Part shown: positions 10,819 through 22,031 of the stretch, in pieces
Layout: every line of letters starts with the position of its first letter
Position numbering within the stretch: the stretch's first letter is position 1
From: Xenoacremonium recifei
Taxonomy: Eukaryota > Ascomycota > Sordariomycetes > Hypocreales > Nectriaceae
DNA length: 64,000 nt
Reading direction: 5' to 3'
Assembly (NCBI GenBank): GCA_012184525.1
Contig: WOFQ01000045.1
Coordinates: 1 to 64,000 of the forward strand
Position numbers and translations under genes: made by a program
The notes under the pieces: model-generated
Seen by the model: the letters and a program-made list of their open reading frames with translations, nothing else
Databases searched by the model: none
What the model was told of the DNA's origin: nothing

Positions 10819-11428
10819 GCTGGAGGCACTCACACTGATGAGAATCTGCATAGATTTGTAAGTTTACATGGAGGATGGCGGCCGCATGTATAAGACTGTA
10901 AACTACAACGGGGGCCACGGATTATCCAATACTCAGGGACGCAGCCGTATGAAACTGGATATAAGCCCCAAAACAAGCTCTATCAAACAAAACATAATCA
11001 CGACAAGCTCCTATTCCCACATGGAATCAAGATATGTCTTCAAGTGACAATAGCTCTCCCATAACCCCAAGAGCCACATCTTGTTCACCAAAGTCATTTA
11101 TCAGAGATTTGCGATCCAAATTCCAAGAAAATGTCGAGTATTAAGTATGTCTAAAAGCCTCTTCCCGGGCGTAATGCTTTTTCTGTATATACAAGCGTAA
11201 AAAGTCGTTCTTAGCCCACAACCCCCTTAACGCCATGCGAATGCTGGAGCCACCTGTTCACGGCAGCGGAGGCCGTGAAAATATTGGACGACTTGGTCCA
11301 TGTCTTCCTCATCTGAGATCCACCCAAACAACTCTTCTCGCGAAACCGAGGTCAGGGGCCAGCCTTCGACTCACCGCAGTCGATGTGTCAACTGAACCTC
11401 AAATAACCATAACTCCTCGAGGAGCCAT
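10819..11428. other. Convergent PCD / ERG25 3' region
   Basis: AT-richer stretch without a supportable gene; probably two 3' untranslated regions. Confidence 0.5.
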
Positions 11429-12533
11429 TTACTGCTGCTTCTGAGCCTTGGCCTTGAGCTTGGCGAGCTTCCTCTCACGGCGGCGCTTGTTGGCCTCGGC
11501 GCCAGCCTCGGTGTCAAGAACGTAGTCCCACCAGCGGAAGCTGGAGGCGTAGTTGCCGATGAACTTCTCGTGGTGTAAGTCGTGGTGGTCGGCGCCGGCC
11601 CAGACGGGGAGGAAGTGGCGCAAGCTCCAGGGGAAGTCGTAGCCGCTGTGGGCGTCGATGGCCTGCAGAAGACGGAGGAAGATCCAGATGTACATGGTGA
11701 CGAGGTGCAGCTCGCCCCAAATGCCGAGAAGGACAATGGGGCATCCAACGACTCCGATACCGAGGAGAGCGGTCTCAATAGGTGAAGCGTACTCGGCGGC
11801 AAGACCGAAAGGTGCGGAATAGGTGTGGTGCATCTTGTGAATGGCCTTGTACAGAGGACCGTAGTGCAGCGCGCGGTGGAACCAGTAGTGCCAGGCATCC
11901 TCCATCACGAAGCAGATGGCGACTTGAACAGCAATCTTCCAAGCGGGAGGGAACGGGACACCGTAGTCCATGCCCAGGTAGGTAGCGACAGGATGGAAAA
12001 ACCAGATCTGCGGGAGTTCGGCGGTGAAGTGGCTGACGAGAACGATGGAGGCGCAGTCCCATTGCTCCTTGAGGGTGGGCAGCTTCTGGTTCTGGATCTT
12101 CCACTTGTGGAAGTAAGGGATTCTGTCCATGAGCATGAAGGGAATGCAGCGACCGAAGTAGACAAGCTCGTGGAGGACGAAGCTGGTGATGCCGGTGCAG
12201 AGGGTGTCATTCTGCATGTAGAGATACCAGGCCTATTGGGGATCATGTTAGATAAGCTCGGAATGGCGATGCGACGGAACTGTGGAGGACGTACAGCCCA
12301 GAGCTTCTCGGGCAAGCTGAGGTGAACATTGTATTTGGAGACCTCGTCGAGCACGGTCAGATATGTGGCCGAGGTCTCGTTGGTAGCCACAGAGATGGTG
12401 GAGTTTCTATGAAAGCAAAGAAATCAGTCAAATGTTTCGCGACGGATATCGAAGGTCGGATTGGCGTCGGTCGCGATAAGGGGCAGAAAGCGGAGGTCGA
12501 TATTTCGGGTCGCGGGACTCACAGGAAGTTCAT
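11429..12533 (-). CDS. ERG25: C-4 methylsterol oxidase (Erg25)
   Basis: Di-iron ER membrane enzyme that oxidises the C-4 methyl groups of 4,4-dimethylzymosterol in ergosterol synthesis. Exons 12533-12523 (11 nt), 12406-12295 and 12232-11429 give 308 residues; yeast Erg25 has 309. The three histidine boxes are intact: HYWFHR (about 156-161), HKMHH (about 173-177) and HHDLHH (about 257-262). Hydrophobic segments surround them. The start gives MNFLNSTISVATNETS, and the first intron follows codon 4 in phase 2. The C-terminus is very basic (ANKRRRERKLAKLKAKAQKQQ). A CCAAT motif lies about 230 bp upstream at 12763-12767; whether it acts here is unknown. Confidence 0.95.
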
Positions 12534-14500
12534 GATGGCGGCGATGAAGGAAACAGGAATTGCACAGGACGAAGGAGAGGAAAGCGCCCGGGACAAAAGG
12601 GAGGCCGGCGGGAAGAAGAAGGGCACCGGCAGGCACCAGAAGGGAAGAGGCGAGGTGTGTCGTCTCCTCAGGAAGTGGTGATGGCGGTGATGGGGGAGAA
12701 AATCGACCTCAGGGTGGCTGTTGGGGAGGTTTTATCACTTATTGAAGCGGCAGCAAGACTGGCCAATGGCAGCGGCCGGCCATGCCCAAAGAGGGGCAGC
12801 AGACCCCTGACAGGCGGTGGCCGTGGCGCTGGATCGGTACGTACTCGCGTTCTGGCGAAATGGTTCCAGAATGAGCCCACTCGCAAATTGGCGTTCCGTC
12901 TTCCGGGCCCAGCAGAGATCCAGTTCGGGGACTGGGACGGACACGATGCGAGATGGGAGGCGGCAATTGAAGGCGGTCAAGCAGTATTTTTCTTCTGATG
13001 CGCAGGGTCTACAGGGGGGTTTCTTTGCAATCAGGCCAGCCTGTGGCTTTAACTCTCCCGCAACAGGTGATACTGACATTTGCGAGGCATGTGGATGGAC
13101 GAGATCCCGAGATAAAGGTGAGTGAGTGAGGGCAGACCAGGCGGGACAGGGTCAGGGCGGCGTTCGACTGCCGGACCAGACGAACTGCTTGCTTTGCTTG
13201 CGTCCCGAGAACGAGCCTGAGTCTGAGCCTTTGCGAGGACCTCCAATTGAAGTCCCGTAACTATCTCGAGCGTGCAAACACACCTGCTGGCTTGTACCGT
13301 AAATCCGTGAAGCTTCAAAAGTGGTGTGGTGTTTTGGTGCCAACTGCTGCTCGGCAGTGGATGCTCCCGAACGAACCAGGCAGATCAGCGCCGAGGCGAG
13401 ATCTTGCCGATGATCTCATCTGATCCCTAACGGTGCTGCCCCTTTCGCCTCGGGCTTTGCTAGTAATTGCAGATTGTAGGCAGCTGCTGGTGTCTGGTGC
13501 GTCAACAAGCAACAAGTGACTATCATGTGCTCCTCGCTGTCCAATCCGCGCTTCCCAATTCCTATCGTGGCTGGAATTCTCGAAGCTGCATTGTTGCGAC
13601 GTCCAGCGTCCGGCAGGCGCTAATCTCACAAGCGTTGAACGTATCGCAATCGCAATCGTACTTCAGGCACCTTAAATTTTTGGCGAGCTCGGGTCCCGAA
13701 TACGAATACTGGCGCTATCCCTGATTCCAGGGCTTGCCTTTCCCACGTTAGCCCCGCCAACCTTCAGCAACTCCGTCATCACTTTGCTTCGACTCCCACG
13801 ACACACAGGGCATGGCGCGCAGCCAACCAGAGCTTCCGAATCCATCACTTCCATCCATCAGATCAGCCAGCATCCCGATCAGACAGCCCTAGGCCATCAT
13901 AGGACGGTCGGTTACGCGCATCACGTTGCTCCCCACCCGTCGCAGAGCCGTACATCATATAGCTGTCAGGCAAAACATCCCGAAACCCTCCATCGGCTCC
14001 CCTCAAACTGTCCCGGCACTGTCCGCGTGGTGTGATACCGCACGCTTCGGAACTCCAGCTTCCAGCCGCCACTTCCCCACATTCCCGCCCGCTTCGATTG
14101 CTTCCGTCACAGCAACAAAGCAGGGAGGCCAGTCAGGCAAGGCAAACGAAGCGAAGCGAACAGCACAAAGCCGCCTAGACCCGAATTCCCGGCCGAATTG
14201 GCGTGTGCGGCTCTGCGGCTGTGGTCTGGTCTCTGCCCCTCACTCGTCTTCGGCAAAGCGGTGACAGACGTCAACGACCGAGACAGCTGCTGACAGCCAC
14301 AGCTCCAGCTCCAGCTGCAGTTACATACATCGAATTACAGCTGCGAGCCGCCAGCCATTGCATCTCCAGGACCGCCACCGACGTTCCTTCGCCTGCTGTG
14401 CCACTCTTGACGCATCAGCCCTGGCATCATCAGCCCCAGCAAAGTCTTGTCCAGGCTCTGTTGCTGCTGCTGCTGCTGCCAGCGAGGTTCCATCCTCACC
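12534..14500. other. 2-kb divergent promoter region ERG25 / NCA2
   Basis: No supportable gene. It contains a CCAAT box (12763-12767) on the ERG25 side and, close to NCA2, a (TGC)6 microsatellite (14462-14479). Confidence 0.45.
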
Positions 14501-16763
14501 ATGACGCTTGTTTCCGAGTTCGTCCGTCCCACCCCATCTCTGCTTCCAGCTCCATGTTTCTCTCACCTCCCCGGCCTCAAACAGCTCCAGCTTTGACTAG
14601 CTTGCACATGCCCAACAACCCTTGACAACCTACCAATCAGATATTCGCGTATACGAATACACTCAACTTCTCACAAATGTTACCGCCCGAGTAACTTCTA
14701 CAGCACCATGACCCCCTGTCCCCCCTTGGCTGAGCTGGTCACCTCTCGACCCGGGTAATGCTGATCCGTTCAACAGTCAGGTGCGTCGACTCGATGCTTA
14801 TCTGGATCGACTCCCCGTACTTTCCGAAGAATCGTCCGAGGACGGACATCCTCTTCCCGAAGAGCATGGCTTCGCTGCCGCCGCTGCGCTCTCCTCTCCG
14901 AGGCTTGACCAGCTCCTCCGCATCGTTCAGTCCTTGAGCACCACCTCTTCGTCCCAACCTCTTCTTCCCGCATCGCGTATCAGGCACCTTCTCACCCAGT
15001 CTGGCATTCCTGCCTCCTCTGATGCCCTCGTAAGTCCCACTCACGTGGACGTGAAAAGTCCATATGAGAATGAGATTGAGTGGCTCTTGGTCAGCAAGGC
15101 TACCATCCAGCTCCACGGAGTTATTCTCAACACCCTGCTGCAGCAGATCATCCCTCTGAGCGATGACATATGGTATTGGGATGATGTGTTGAGCTCCTAC
15201 TCTTACAGTAGTCTCTACACTGTCCAGACCTCCCCATTGAGGCTCTGGGCTTGGACTCAGGAGATTTATGTTGCCAGCAAGGACCGTTTCCGTGCCGGCT
15301 CATTCCAGGATGCCCCTGGGGAAATCGTAGATTCTACCAGGACAGGATTGACCCAAAAGTGGCGACAGTTTTATGGCATTGTGCGGAACAGCATCCAGGA
15401 GCGTTCCTTTGCCAACCTTCAGCGCAAGGTGCTCTCTCCCGTGGCGTTGGGTCGGGCTGAGGCGAGGCGCAAGCAAGCCCAGCTACGAAAGCTGCGAGAA
15501 ATCACTGCGAGTGGGTTGGGTGTCTTGATGGACGAGGGGCTCCAGTTCGGCCCCGACGACGAGGAGGCCGGCGCCCAGGATCATCACGACCTCAAGGGCG
15601 TTGTCGAACGCAGCGTTGCTCTTATGGATATGGTCCTCAAGGAGGTCTGTACTTTGGATATCAGCATCAATGATTTCGAGGAGAAGGTATTCGAGGGCGT
15701 TGAGCAGGATCCTGAGCTTTCAGTTCACATCGAAGACAGCAACCAGGCTGAACGCCCTGCTGTACTCGCCCGTCGCCTCCTGAGAATCATCGATCAGACT
15801 CTTCCTGAACACCTCACCGCCATCAAGACGTTATCCACCGAGAACGGCCGTCCTCCTGCTCTTGTCCGCTACTGGCTCCCTGCTACCGTTGGTCTCCTGT
15901 CCTCCACCACTATTTTGCGGATTCTTGTCAACCGGAAAGCTGCCATCGTGCAGTGGTTCTTGGACTTTGGTGCCACGGTTCGAGACTTCTGGTTCAACTG
16001 GGTCATCGAGCCGACTCACCGCGTTATCCAGACCATCCGACATGACAAGACGAGCGAGATCGCAATCATGAGCAGGGATAGCTTGAAGGCTGATCGGGAA
16101 AGCTTGGAGCGCATGGTCGTGGACTTTGCTCTTGACAAGCCCCAATATGCTATTGACGGCGTCTCTCACCTGTCTGACGCGCAGGTTATTGATATCCGAA
16201 CCAAGGTCGCCGAGGGTGATGTGACCCCCGTTCTTCGAGCCTTCGAAAAGGATCTCCGAAGTCCCTTCATGGGCACGATTCGCGGGGACCTCATGCGATC
16301 GCTTCTCATCCAGGTGCAGAAGACCAAGGTCGACATCGAGGTGGCCATGACGGGCATTGACTCTCTTCTCAAGAGTCAAGAACTCGTCTTCGGCTTCGTC
16401 GGCTTGACCCCTGGAGTTCTCGTCTCCATCGGTCTTGTCCAGTACTTGCGTAGCATCTTCGGCAGCCGCTCCGGCCAACGCCACACCAAGAAGGCCGGCA
16501 CCGCGGTGCGCATCCTCCGCAACGTGGACCGCATTCTCTCCGAGGCCCGTCCGACAGAGAATAATCTCCTCTCTTACAAGGACCATGGCCTCTTGCTTTG
16601 CGAGGTCCACGTCCTGCGCAGCCTCGTCGACTCTCTCATGCCCCGCGAGATCGGCAAGGAGTTCCTCGAGGATCTGGACGATCTGTCCAATATGAAGGGC
16701 ATCCAGGTCCAGGCCCGCGCCTTGGAGCGCATTCGCTGGGCTTATGCGCGGTGGTTGAAGTGA
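14501..16763 (+). CDS. NCA2: Nca2-family mitochondrial membrane protein
   Basis: Nca2 is a mitochondrial membrane protein first described in yeast as needed for correct expression of mitochondrial ATP synthase subunits 6 and 8. The main exon (14781-16763) encodes 660 residues with the Nca2 landmarks: a charged N-half, then RYWLPATVGLLSSTTILRIL (first membrane segment) and a second segment at FVGLTPGVLVSIGLVQYL. The exon starts at an acceptor (AACAGTCAG). A 21-nt first exon at 14501-14521 (MTLVSEF), with a CACC context and donor GTCCGT, joins in phase to VRRLDAYLDRL, matching how relatives begin. That makes 667 residues. The first exon is inference; the rest is firm. Confidence 0.88.
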
Positions 16764-17097
16764 AAAGGGACTCCCGCCGTCCCTTGCCGCTACTTTGACG
16801 CGGCTTGTTCCTTATATGTACAGTATCTGAAGATACGGGAGAAAACGGAACCCTGTGGATGAGTAGTTATAGAATGCAGAAAAGCGAGAACAGACAAATA
16901 CTATGTATACTCCGAGCAGCGATTTGAATTAGCCGGAGCAGGATCTTGAGAACTCAAGTGCAACACCATAAGTGATTATTAATCTGGGACTCCGGCCTCT
17001 AATAACGAAAGCAACTGTAGATCCGCTTCGCTCAGCACATGTAAACATCCTTAACGCCATCTAAATCCCCTAAGACTCCGTACACATAGCGCTCAGT
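16764..17097. other. Convergent NCA2 / HLTF-like 3' region
   Basis: Short AT-richer stretch; nothing coding was seen. Confidence 0.5.
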
Positions 17098-20000
17098 CTA
17101 CGCCAACAGCTTGAGCACATCCGCCATGCGCGTATCCTTGGTCTTCTTCTTGCCCTTCTCCTGGAATGCCTTGCTGACGAGCTCCCGCTTCTCTCCCTGA
17201 ATGTCCAGCACGCGCTCCTCGACGGAGCCCTCCATGACGAGGCGCCACACGGTGGTCTTGCGCGTCTGGCCGAGGCGATGGACGCGGTCGACAGCCTGGT
17301 CTTCGATGGCGGGTGCCCACCCTGCGCAAAGGAGTCAGTATTTAATACAAAATGTGGGAGGAATAGAAGGGATGGAAAGGGCTTACAGCTGTCACTGAGG
17401 ATGACGGTGTCGGCGGAGACGAGGTTGAGGCCGACGCTGCACACGGCGAGACTGGCCAAGAGAACCCGAGTCTCGGGATCGTTGTCCAGGGCGGTGATGG
17501 CGCGGTCGCGCTTGTCGGTGTTCATACTTCCGTCAATACGAGTGTACTTGATATCGGCAGCTGCGAGCTGACTCTGGATGATGTTTAAGAACGACGTCCA
17601 CTGGGAGAAGATAACGATCTTGGAACCCGGGTTCTTCAGAGTGGCTCGCACAATCTGCAGCATCGCCTCCGTTTTAGAGCTCTCAGTCTCGCTGTCCAAG
17701 GCTGGGTCATCTTTGCCTTCCGGAGCAGGCTCAAGGAGAGACTCTTCGTCGAGTTTGTTGCGGCACATTGGGCACTTGTGCTGAATCTGGATCGCCTTGG
17801 TGATGCACCCACGACAGAATACGTGCTTGCAGTGGGTGATGACTGGCTCGGTAGGCACGTCGTAGCAGATAGCACAGTCCTCCTGGCTCTCGATGTACAG
17901 CCGGAGAGCTTCTTGCAGGAGTGCCCGGTTCTTGTCATTCAGGACCACGACATCTTCATCCTCCAGGAGCTTCAGCAGGTCGTCAATTCGCTGCCTGCAC
18001 AGAGTCCAGTGATTGCATCTAGAGACGTCAATAAGGTGATACCCACATTGTAAGAAGAACTTACGTTTGACGAAGCCGGAGCAATCTCTCCGAGACACTC
18101 TGGAAGCGGCCAGCTTGTCCCTTGGTTGAGCGTGCCTGATATTCCGCCAACATACCTCGCGCCTCGGACCTACACCGTGTTAAAGCCTCCGTACTATATG
18201 TACACTAGGAAAGAAGACCTACAGTAAGGCATCGTATTTGTGTTTCTCCTCCGTCGTGAAAGTAATGCGATGAACGAACTCCTTCTTCTCGGGTAGTTTC
18301 AGATCGACGAATTTCATATCCTTCTTACGTCGGAGACAAAGGTCTTGCATGAGGGATTGCAGAAGCGCCTCTCCAGCGTGACCTGCTGACCCAAGTCTTC
18401 GCGTAATCTTGGCATTGAAGATTTCGGCTTGCTCGATACCTCCAGTAATGTGCAAGAATCTGATGATGGAATACAGGTCCTTGACAGAGTTGATGCTGTC
18501 TGCCGTTAGAATGCTTCCACATTAGGCGGGGGATAAGACGTACATGGGAGTTCCCGTAAGAACCCAGCGAGACTTCGCCTTGACATCTAGAGCAGCCAAT
18601 GCAACCTTCGTCTTTGCGTTGCGAATGGTATGGCCTTCGTCAAGGACTATACGGCGCCACTCGATCTTGGCATCGAGAAGTACCGGCCTGACATTCTTGT
18701 CACGCTCTCGAGCGAGTTTCCCGTAACTGGTAATGACAACATCATATTTCATCAACTCTGCGGCTGTTGCCTTCTTGTCTCCGTGGAAAATGAACACACT
18801 CGGTTGGTGTTCAGGCTTGACATGGCGCAGAATTTGCTGTTCCCAGTTGCTCATGACACTGACCGGGGCGACGATGAGAGTAGTACCTGGACCGCCGGTG
18901 AGGATAAGGCTGATGATCTGGAGAGTCTTGCCCAAGCCCATGTCGTCAGCTAGGATACCACCAGAGAGAAGTTTTGGCGGCTGGCTAGTGACGAAGCTGG
19001 AGGCAACGTTATAATATCTGCCTCGTGGATCAGTTCTCCAGAGCTGCACTACATCGTCCGACTTGGCTCTTGGGAGTTGAGGATTCTCCTTGGACGTCAT
19101 CCAAGCCAAGCCCTGTTACATGTTAGCGGTGGTTTCAAAGATCTGGGATGTTCTACCTACCTGAAGTTGATATGGCAACAACTGTGCTTTCAATTTCGCG
19201 GGTTGATCGGCCTTGGGCATCTTCTCCAACTGCTCTTCGCTAATTGCCAATGGCTTGATGGCATCCTGGCCCTTTCGCAAATCGACAGTTTCGCTGTTCT
19301 TGAGTAGATCATCTAGTGAGACCTCTGGTGGCGGCTCGACAATGACGCCCGGACCTATGCCCTGGGTGCTACTACTGCTGGTCAGATTCATAGTGGCCCT
19401 GCGAGCTTCAGCTTCAATCCTAGTGTTCTTAAGCTCTGTGGCCTTGACGAGCTTGTCCTGCTTAAGGAGGGTTTCGATTCTGGTACGCTCAGTCTTGTCG
19501 CTCGGTCCGAAGAAAAAGAGTCTGACGGGACAGTCAAATTGTTGCTTTTCGCCCGTGAGTTGAGCCTCTAGCAAGATATCTCCGCGATCCTGGTTTGTAT
19601 TAGAATAGTTAGATGGAAATCTAGAGAAAAATTACCATGTAGGGCGCAAGCTTCTCGGCGACCTTGCGAGGAATATGGCCGATTTGGCGGCCAACCACGT
19701 TATCCACCCGAATCGCATTTCTATCATGCTGTTGATTTCAGATTGAATTAGCTCTTGTTTGAGTTTATGTCGCCCTGCATGCGAGATATCCCATCAAATA
19801 CTTACCTGATTATGAGGCTCTCGTCGACAAAGGACTGATTCGCCTGGGGATGCCAGGCCATCGTAGTATCTCACACCAACAATCTTTCCCGCTGAGAACA
19901 ATTAGTAGTTTGATCAATCTGCAATCAAGGGAACGCACCAAATGACCCATATAGCTCGAATGCTGGGTCGTCATCTTCTTGGGTCAAGTCTAAGACATCA

Positions 20001-20230
20001 GGCTCGACGACTGGAACAGCCTGCGACAGGAAGTCAAGATTCTGGGATGATGACGGCTGTGAACTCAATGGAGATCGATACGCCGGTTTCGAAGGCGGAA
20101 CCGGAATCGCATTCAAACGCGATGTTGCGCTTGTTTCCAAAGCTGGTCGCTTGTTTGGAGGCTGCGTAGGCGTGTCATCGTCTTGAGTTAGGTCGATGAA
20201 AACAGGCGCGCGTTTTCTCCCGGGTGGCAT
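17098..20230 (-). CDS. HLTF/Rad5-like ATPase: HIRAN + SNF2 helicase + RING finger
   Basis: Nuclear SNF2-family DNA translocase with ubiquitin-ligase RING, of the type that remodels stalled forks and polyubiquitylates PCNA. Nine exons (20230-19939, 19891-19806, 19728-19636, 19589-19161, 19112-18544, 18495-18223, 18169-18065, 18018-17387, 17321-17098) total 900 residues with every phase consistent. The HIRAN domain (about 98-165) starts GKIVGVRYYDGL and includes DRNAIRVDNV and GRQIGHIPRKVAEKLAPYM. SNF2 motif I is DDMGLGKT, and motif II is DEGH. The RING inside the helicase insertion shows CAICYDVPTEPV, then CKHVFCRGCI and CPMC. The C-lobe shows SQWTSFL, AVCSVGLNL and VDRVHRLGQTRKT. SUMO-like-binding VFIDLTQDDD motifs stand at both ends of the N-tail. 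At 900 residues it is shorter than classical Rad5 (about 1,170), so it is better called HLTF-like. Confidence 0.9.
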
Positions 20231-20720
20231 CTTGCTGATGAGAGTTGATGGAAGTTTCGCAATTGTTGCTTGGTAAAAATACGAGGGCAGGGCTCTTGGA
20301 TTGATTTCAAAAAGAGTACGTTGGCGTTGACGCGTGAGGCAGTGATTCAAGGAGCTCACGCGTTCACTTTGCGCCTTCCTCACGTATTAGTTCGGAGCGG
20401 ATAATCAGGATAGTCCGCCATACGTTGCTTTTTATCAACGTGGTTAATTTGCCAGTGATGACTGTGGAAATTAGCAGTCTATAATCCTGGCAAACACAAG
20501 CGCAAATCGTTATAGAGAAGCATCATATTGTTATTCGAAAGCACATACTGTTTCTATGTGGCACTTCTTCGCGCTTGTTCCAGAAGGCCCCTGACGTCGT
20601 CGGGGTTGGACCCGCCTTTGTTATGGGGACCTCGTTATCTTATCGCAGAATAGTTTCTCGACAGTGATCTTTTCACCATCAAAAGATTTCGCATGGTTAT
20701 GTTCGACCACGAAATTGACG
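20231..20720. other. Divergent promoter HLTF-like / ESF2
   Basis: No gene seen. Both flanking genes have in-frame ATGs further upstream (20383 and 20664), but the family-like starts MPPGRK and MAPPRK are preferred. Confidence 0.5.
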
Positions 20721-21713
20721 ATGGCTCCCCCTAGAAAGAACGACTTCCTCGACACGGGGGATAGCGAGGACGAACAGGATCTTGGATATGACTCAGACGA
20801 GGACCTTAGAAAAGGCGGCCGAAGCGCCAAGCGACGGAAAATCGACAGCGACGACGATGCGGCCAGCGATGCAGACCTTAACGGCAGCGATGAGGAGGCA
20901 GAGCCTGTCAAAGGCGCAAAACAAAAAGCGGTAGCGTTCGACGAGGAGCAATCCGATGACGAAGAGCCTGAGGGAGACGAGGATGATGCGGAGAAACCGT
21001 CCAAATCAAAACGTTCAGCGAAGGACCTCAAGCTGGCCTCTGAGCTCCCCGACATCACCCGCCCATTGACGAAGAAGAACCTCGTGGCCTCCGAAGCCGC
21101 CATCAAAAAATCCGGCGTCGTCTACCTCTCCCGCATCCCGCCATTCATGAAGCCGGTTAAGTTGCGCTCCCTCCTCGAGCCCTACGGCACGATCAACCGG
21201 ATATTCCTCGCACCGGAGGACCCTGTAGCCCACGCTCGCCGAGTCCGCGCTGGCGGCAACAAGAAGAAGACATACACTGAGGGCTGGGTGGAATTTACGA
21301 AAAAGAAGGATGCCAAGGCTGTCTGCCAGCTGCTGAATGCGCGCACAATCGGCGGCAAGAAGGGGAGCTACTATCACGACGACCTCTGGAATCTGCTGTA
21401 CCTCAAGGGCTTCAAATGGCACAATTTGACGGAGCAGATTGCGGCGGAGAATGCCGAGAGGGCAAGCAGGATGAGGGCAGAGATCAGCAAGTCGACCAAG
21501 GAGAACAAGGAGTTTGTGCGCAACGTGGAGAAGGCCAAGATGCTGGATGGCATGCAGGCTAAGGCCAAGGCGAAGAAGAGAAAGGTTGAGGAACAGGAGG
21601 AGGCACCAAAGCAAGTCTCGAGATCCTTTAAACAGGTTCCCCTTGCGAAGAAGAGGACTGAGGTCGAGGACCAGCCGGAGCAGGTTACGAGGGTGCTGAG
21701 CAAGATCTTTTAA
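20721..21713 (+). CDS. ESF2: Esf2/ABT1-type 18S rRNA processing factor
   Basis: Nucleolar RNA-binding protein of the small-subunit processome, needed for early cleavages that yield 18S rRNA. Intronless, 330 residues from MAPPRKNDFLD; an in-frame ATG 57 nt upstream exists but is not family-like. The N-third is highly acidic (Asp/Glu/Ser, about residues 10-95). The RRM-like domain follows from GVVYLSRIPPFMKPVKLR through GTINRIFLAPEDP to TYTEGWVEFTKKKDAK and IGGKKGSYYHDDLWNLLYL. A basic, helical C-tail follows. The next gene, NMD3, points the same way 318 bp downstream. Confidence 0.93.
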   Translation: MAPPRKNDFLDTGDSEDEQDLGYDSDEDLRKGGRSAKRRKIDSDDDAASDADLNGSDEEAEPVKGAKQKAVAFDEEQSDDEEPEGDEDDAEKPSKSKRSAKDLKLASELPDITRPLTKKNLVASEAAIKKSGVVYLSRIPPFMKPVKLRSLLEPYGTINRIFLAPEDPVAHARRVRAGGNKKKTYTEGWVEFTKKKDAKAVCQLLNARTIGGKKGSYYHDDLWNLLYLKGFKWHNLTEQIAAENAERASRMRAEISKSTKENKEFVRNVEKAKMLDGMQAKAKAKKRKVEEQEEAPKQVSRSFKQVPLAKKRTEVEDQPEQVTRVLSKIF

Positions 21714-22031
21714 TCATGGGCTCGGAGTTATATAAAAGTAGATATCCAACGTCAATTTATGACACTGAAATTAGCGACGAACAAAATTGATCTCTTTTAC
21801 AGAGAATAATAGGCGACTGAGCTGAGTCTAGCCTCTGGAATGCGTGACCGCTTTAGTGCCTTCGCCCCGCGCTGGCGACAGTCAGGAAAAAATCACCGAT
21901 AAGATCTGAAGGCTTATCAAGCAGCGGGGCAAATATTTTCCCAACTCTTCCGCCGTGAGAGTCACGCCTGCATATTCAACACCACACAACACCCAAACTC
22001 CCATACCGAACCAGAAGATACCGAAGCAAAG
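21714..22031. other. ESF2-NMD3 spacer
   Basis: Tandem spacer with the ESF2 3' end and NMD3 promoter; no coding seen. Confidence 0.5.
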
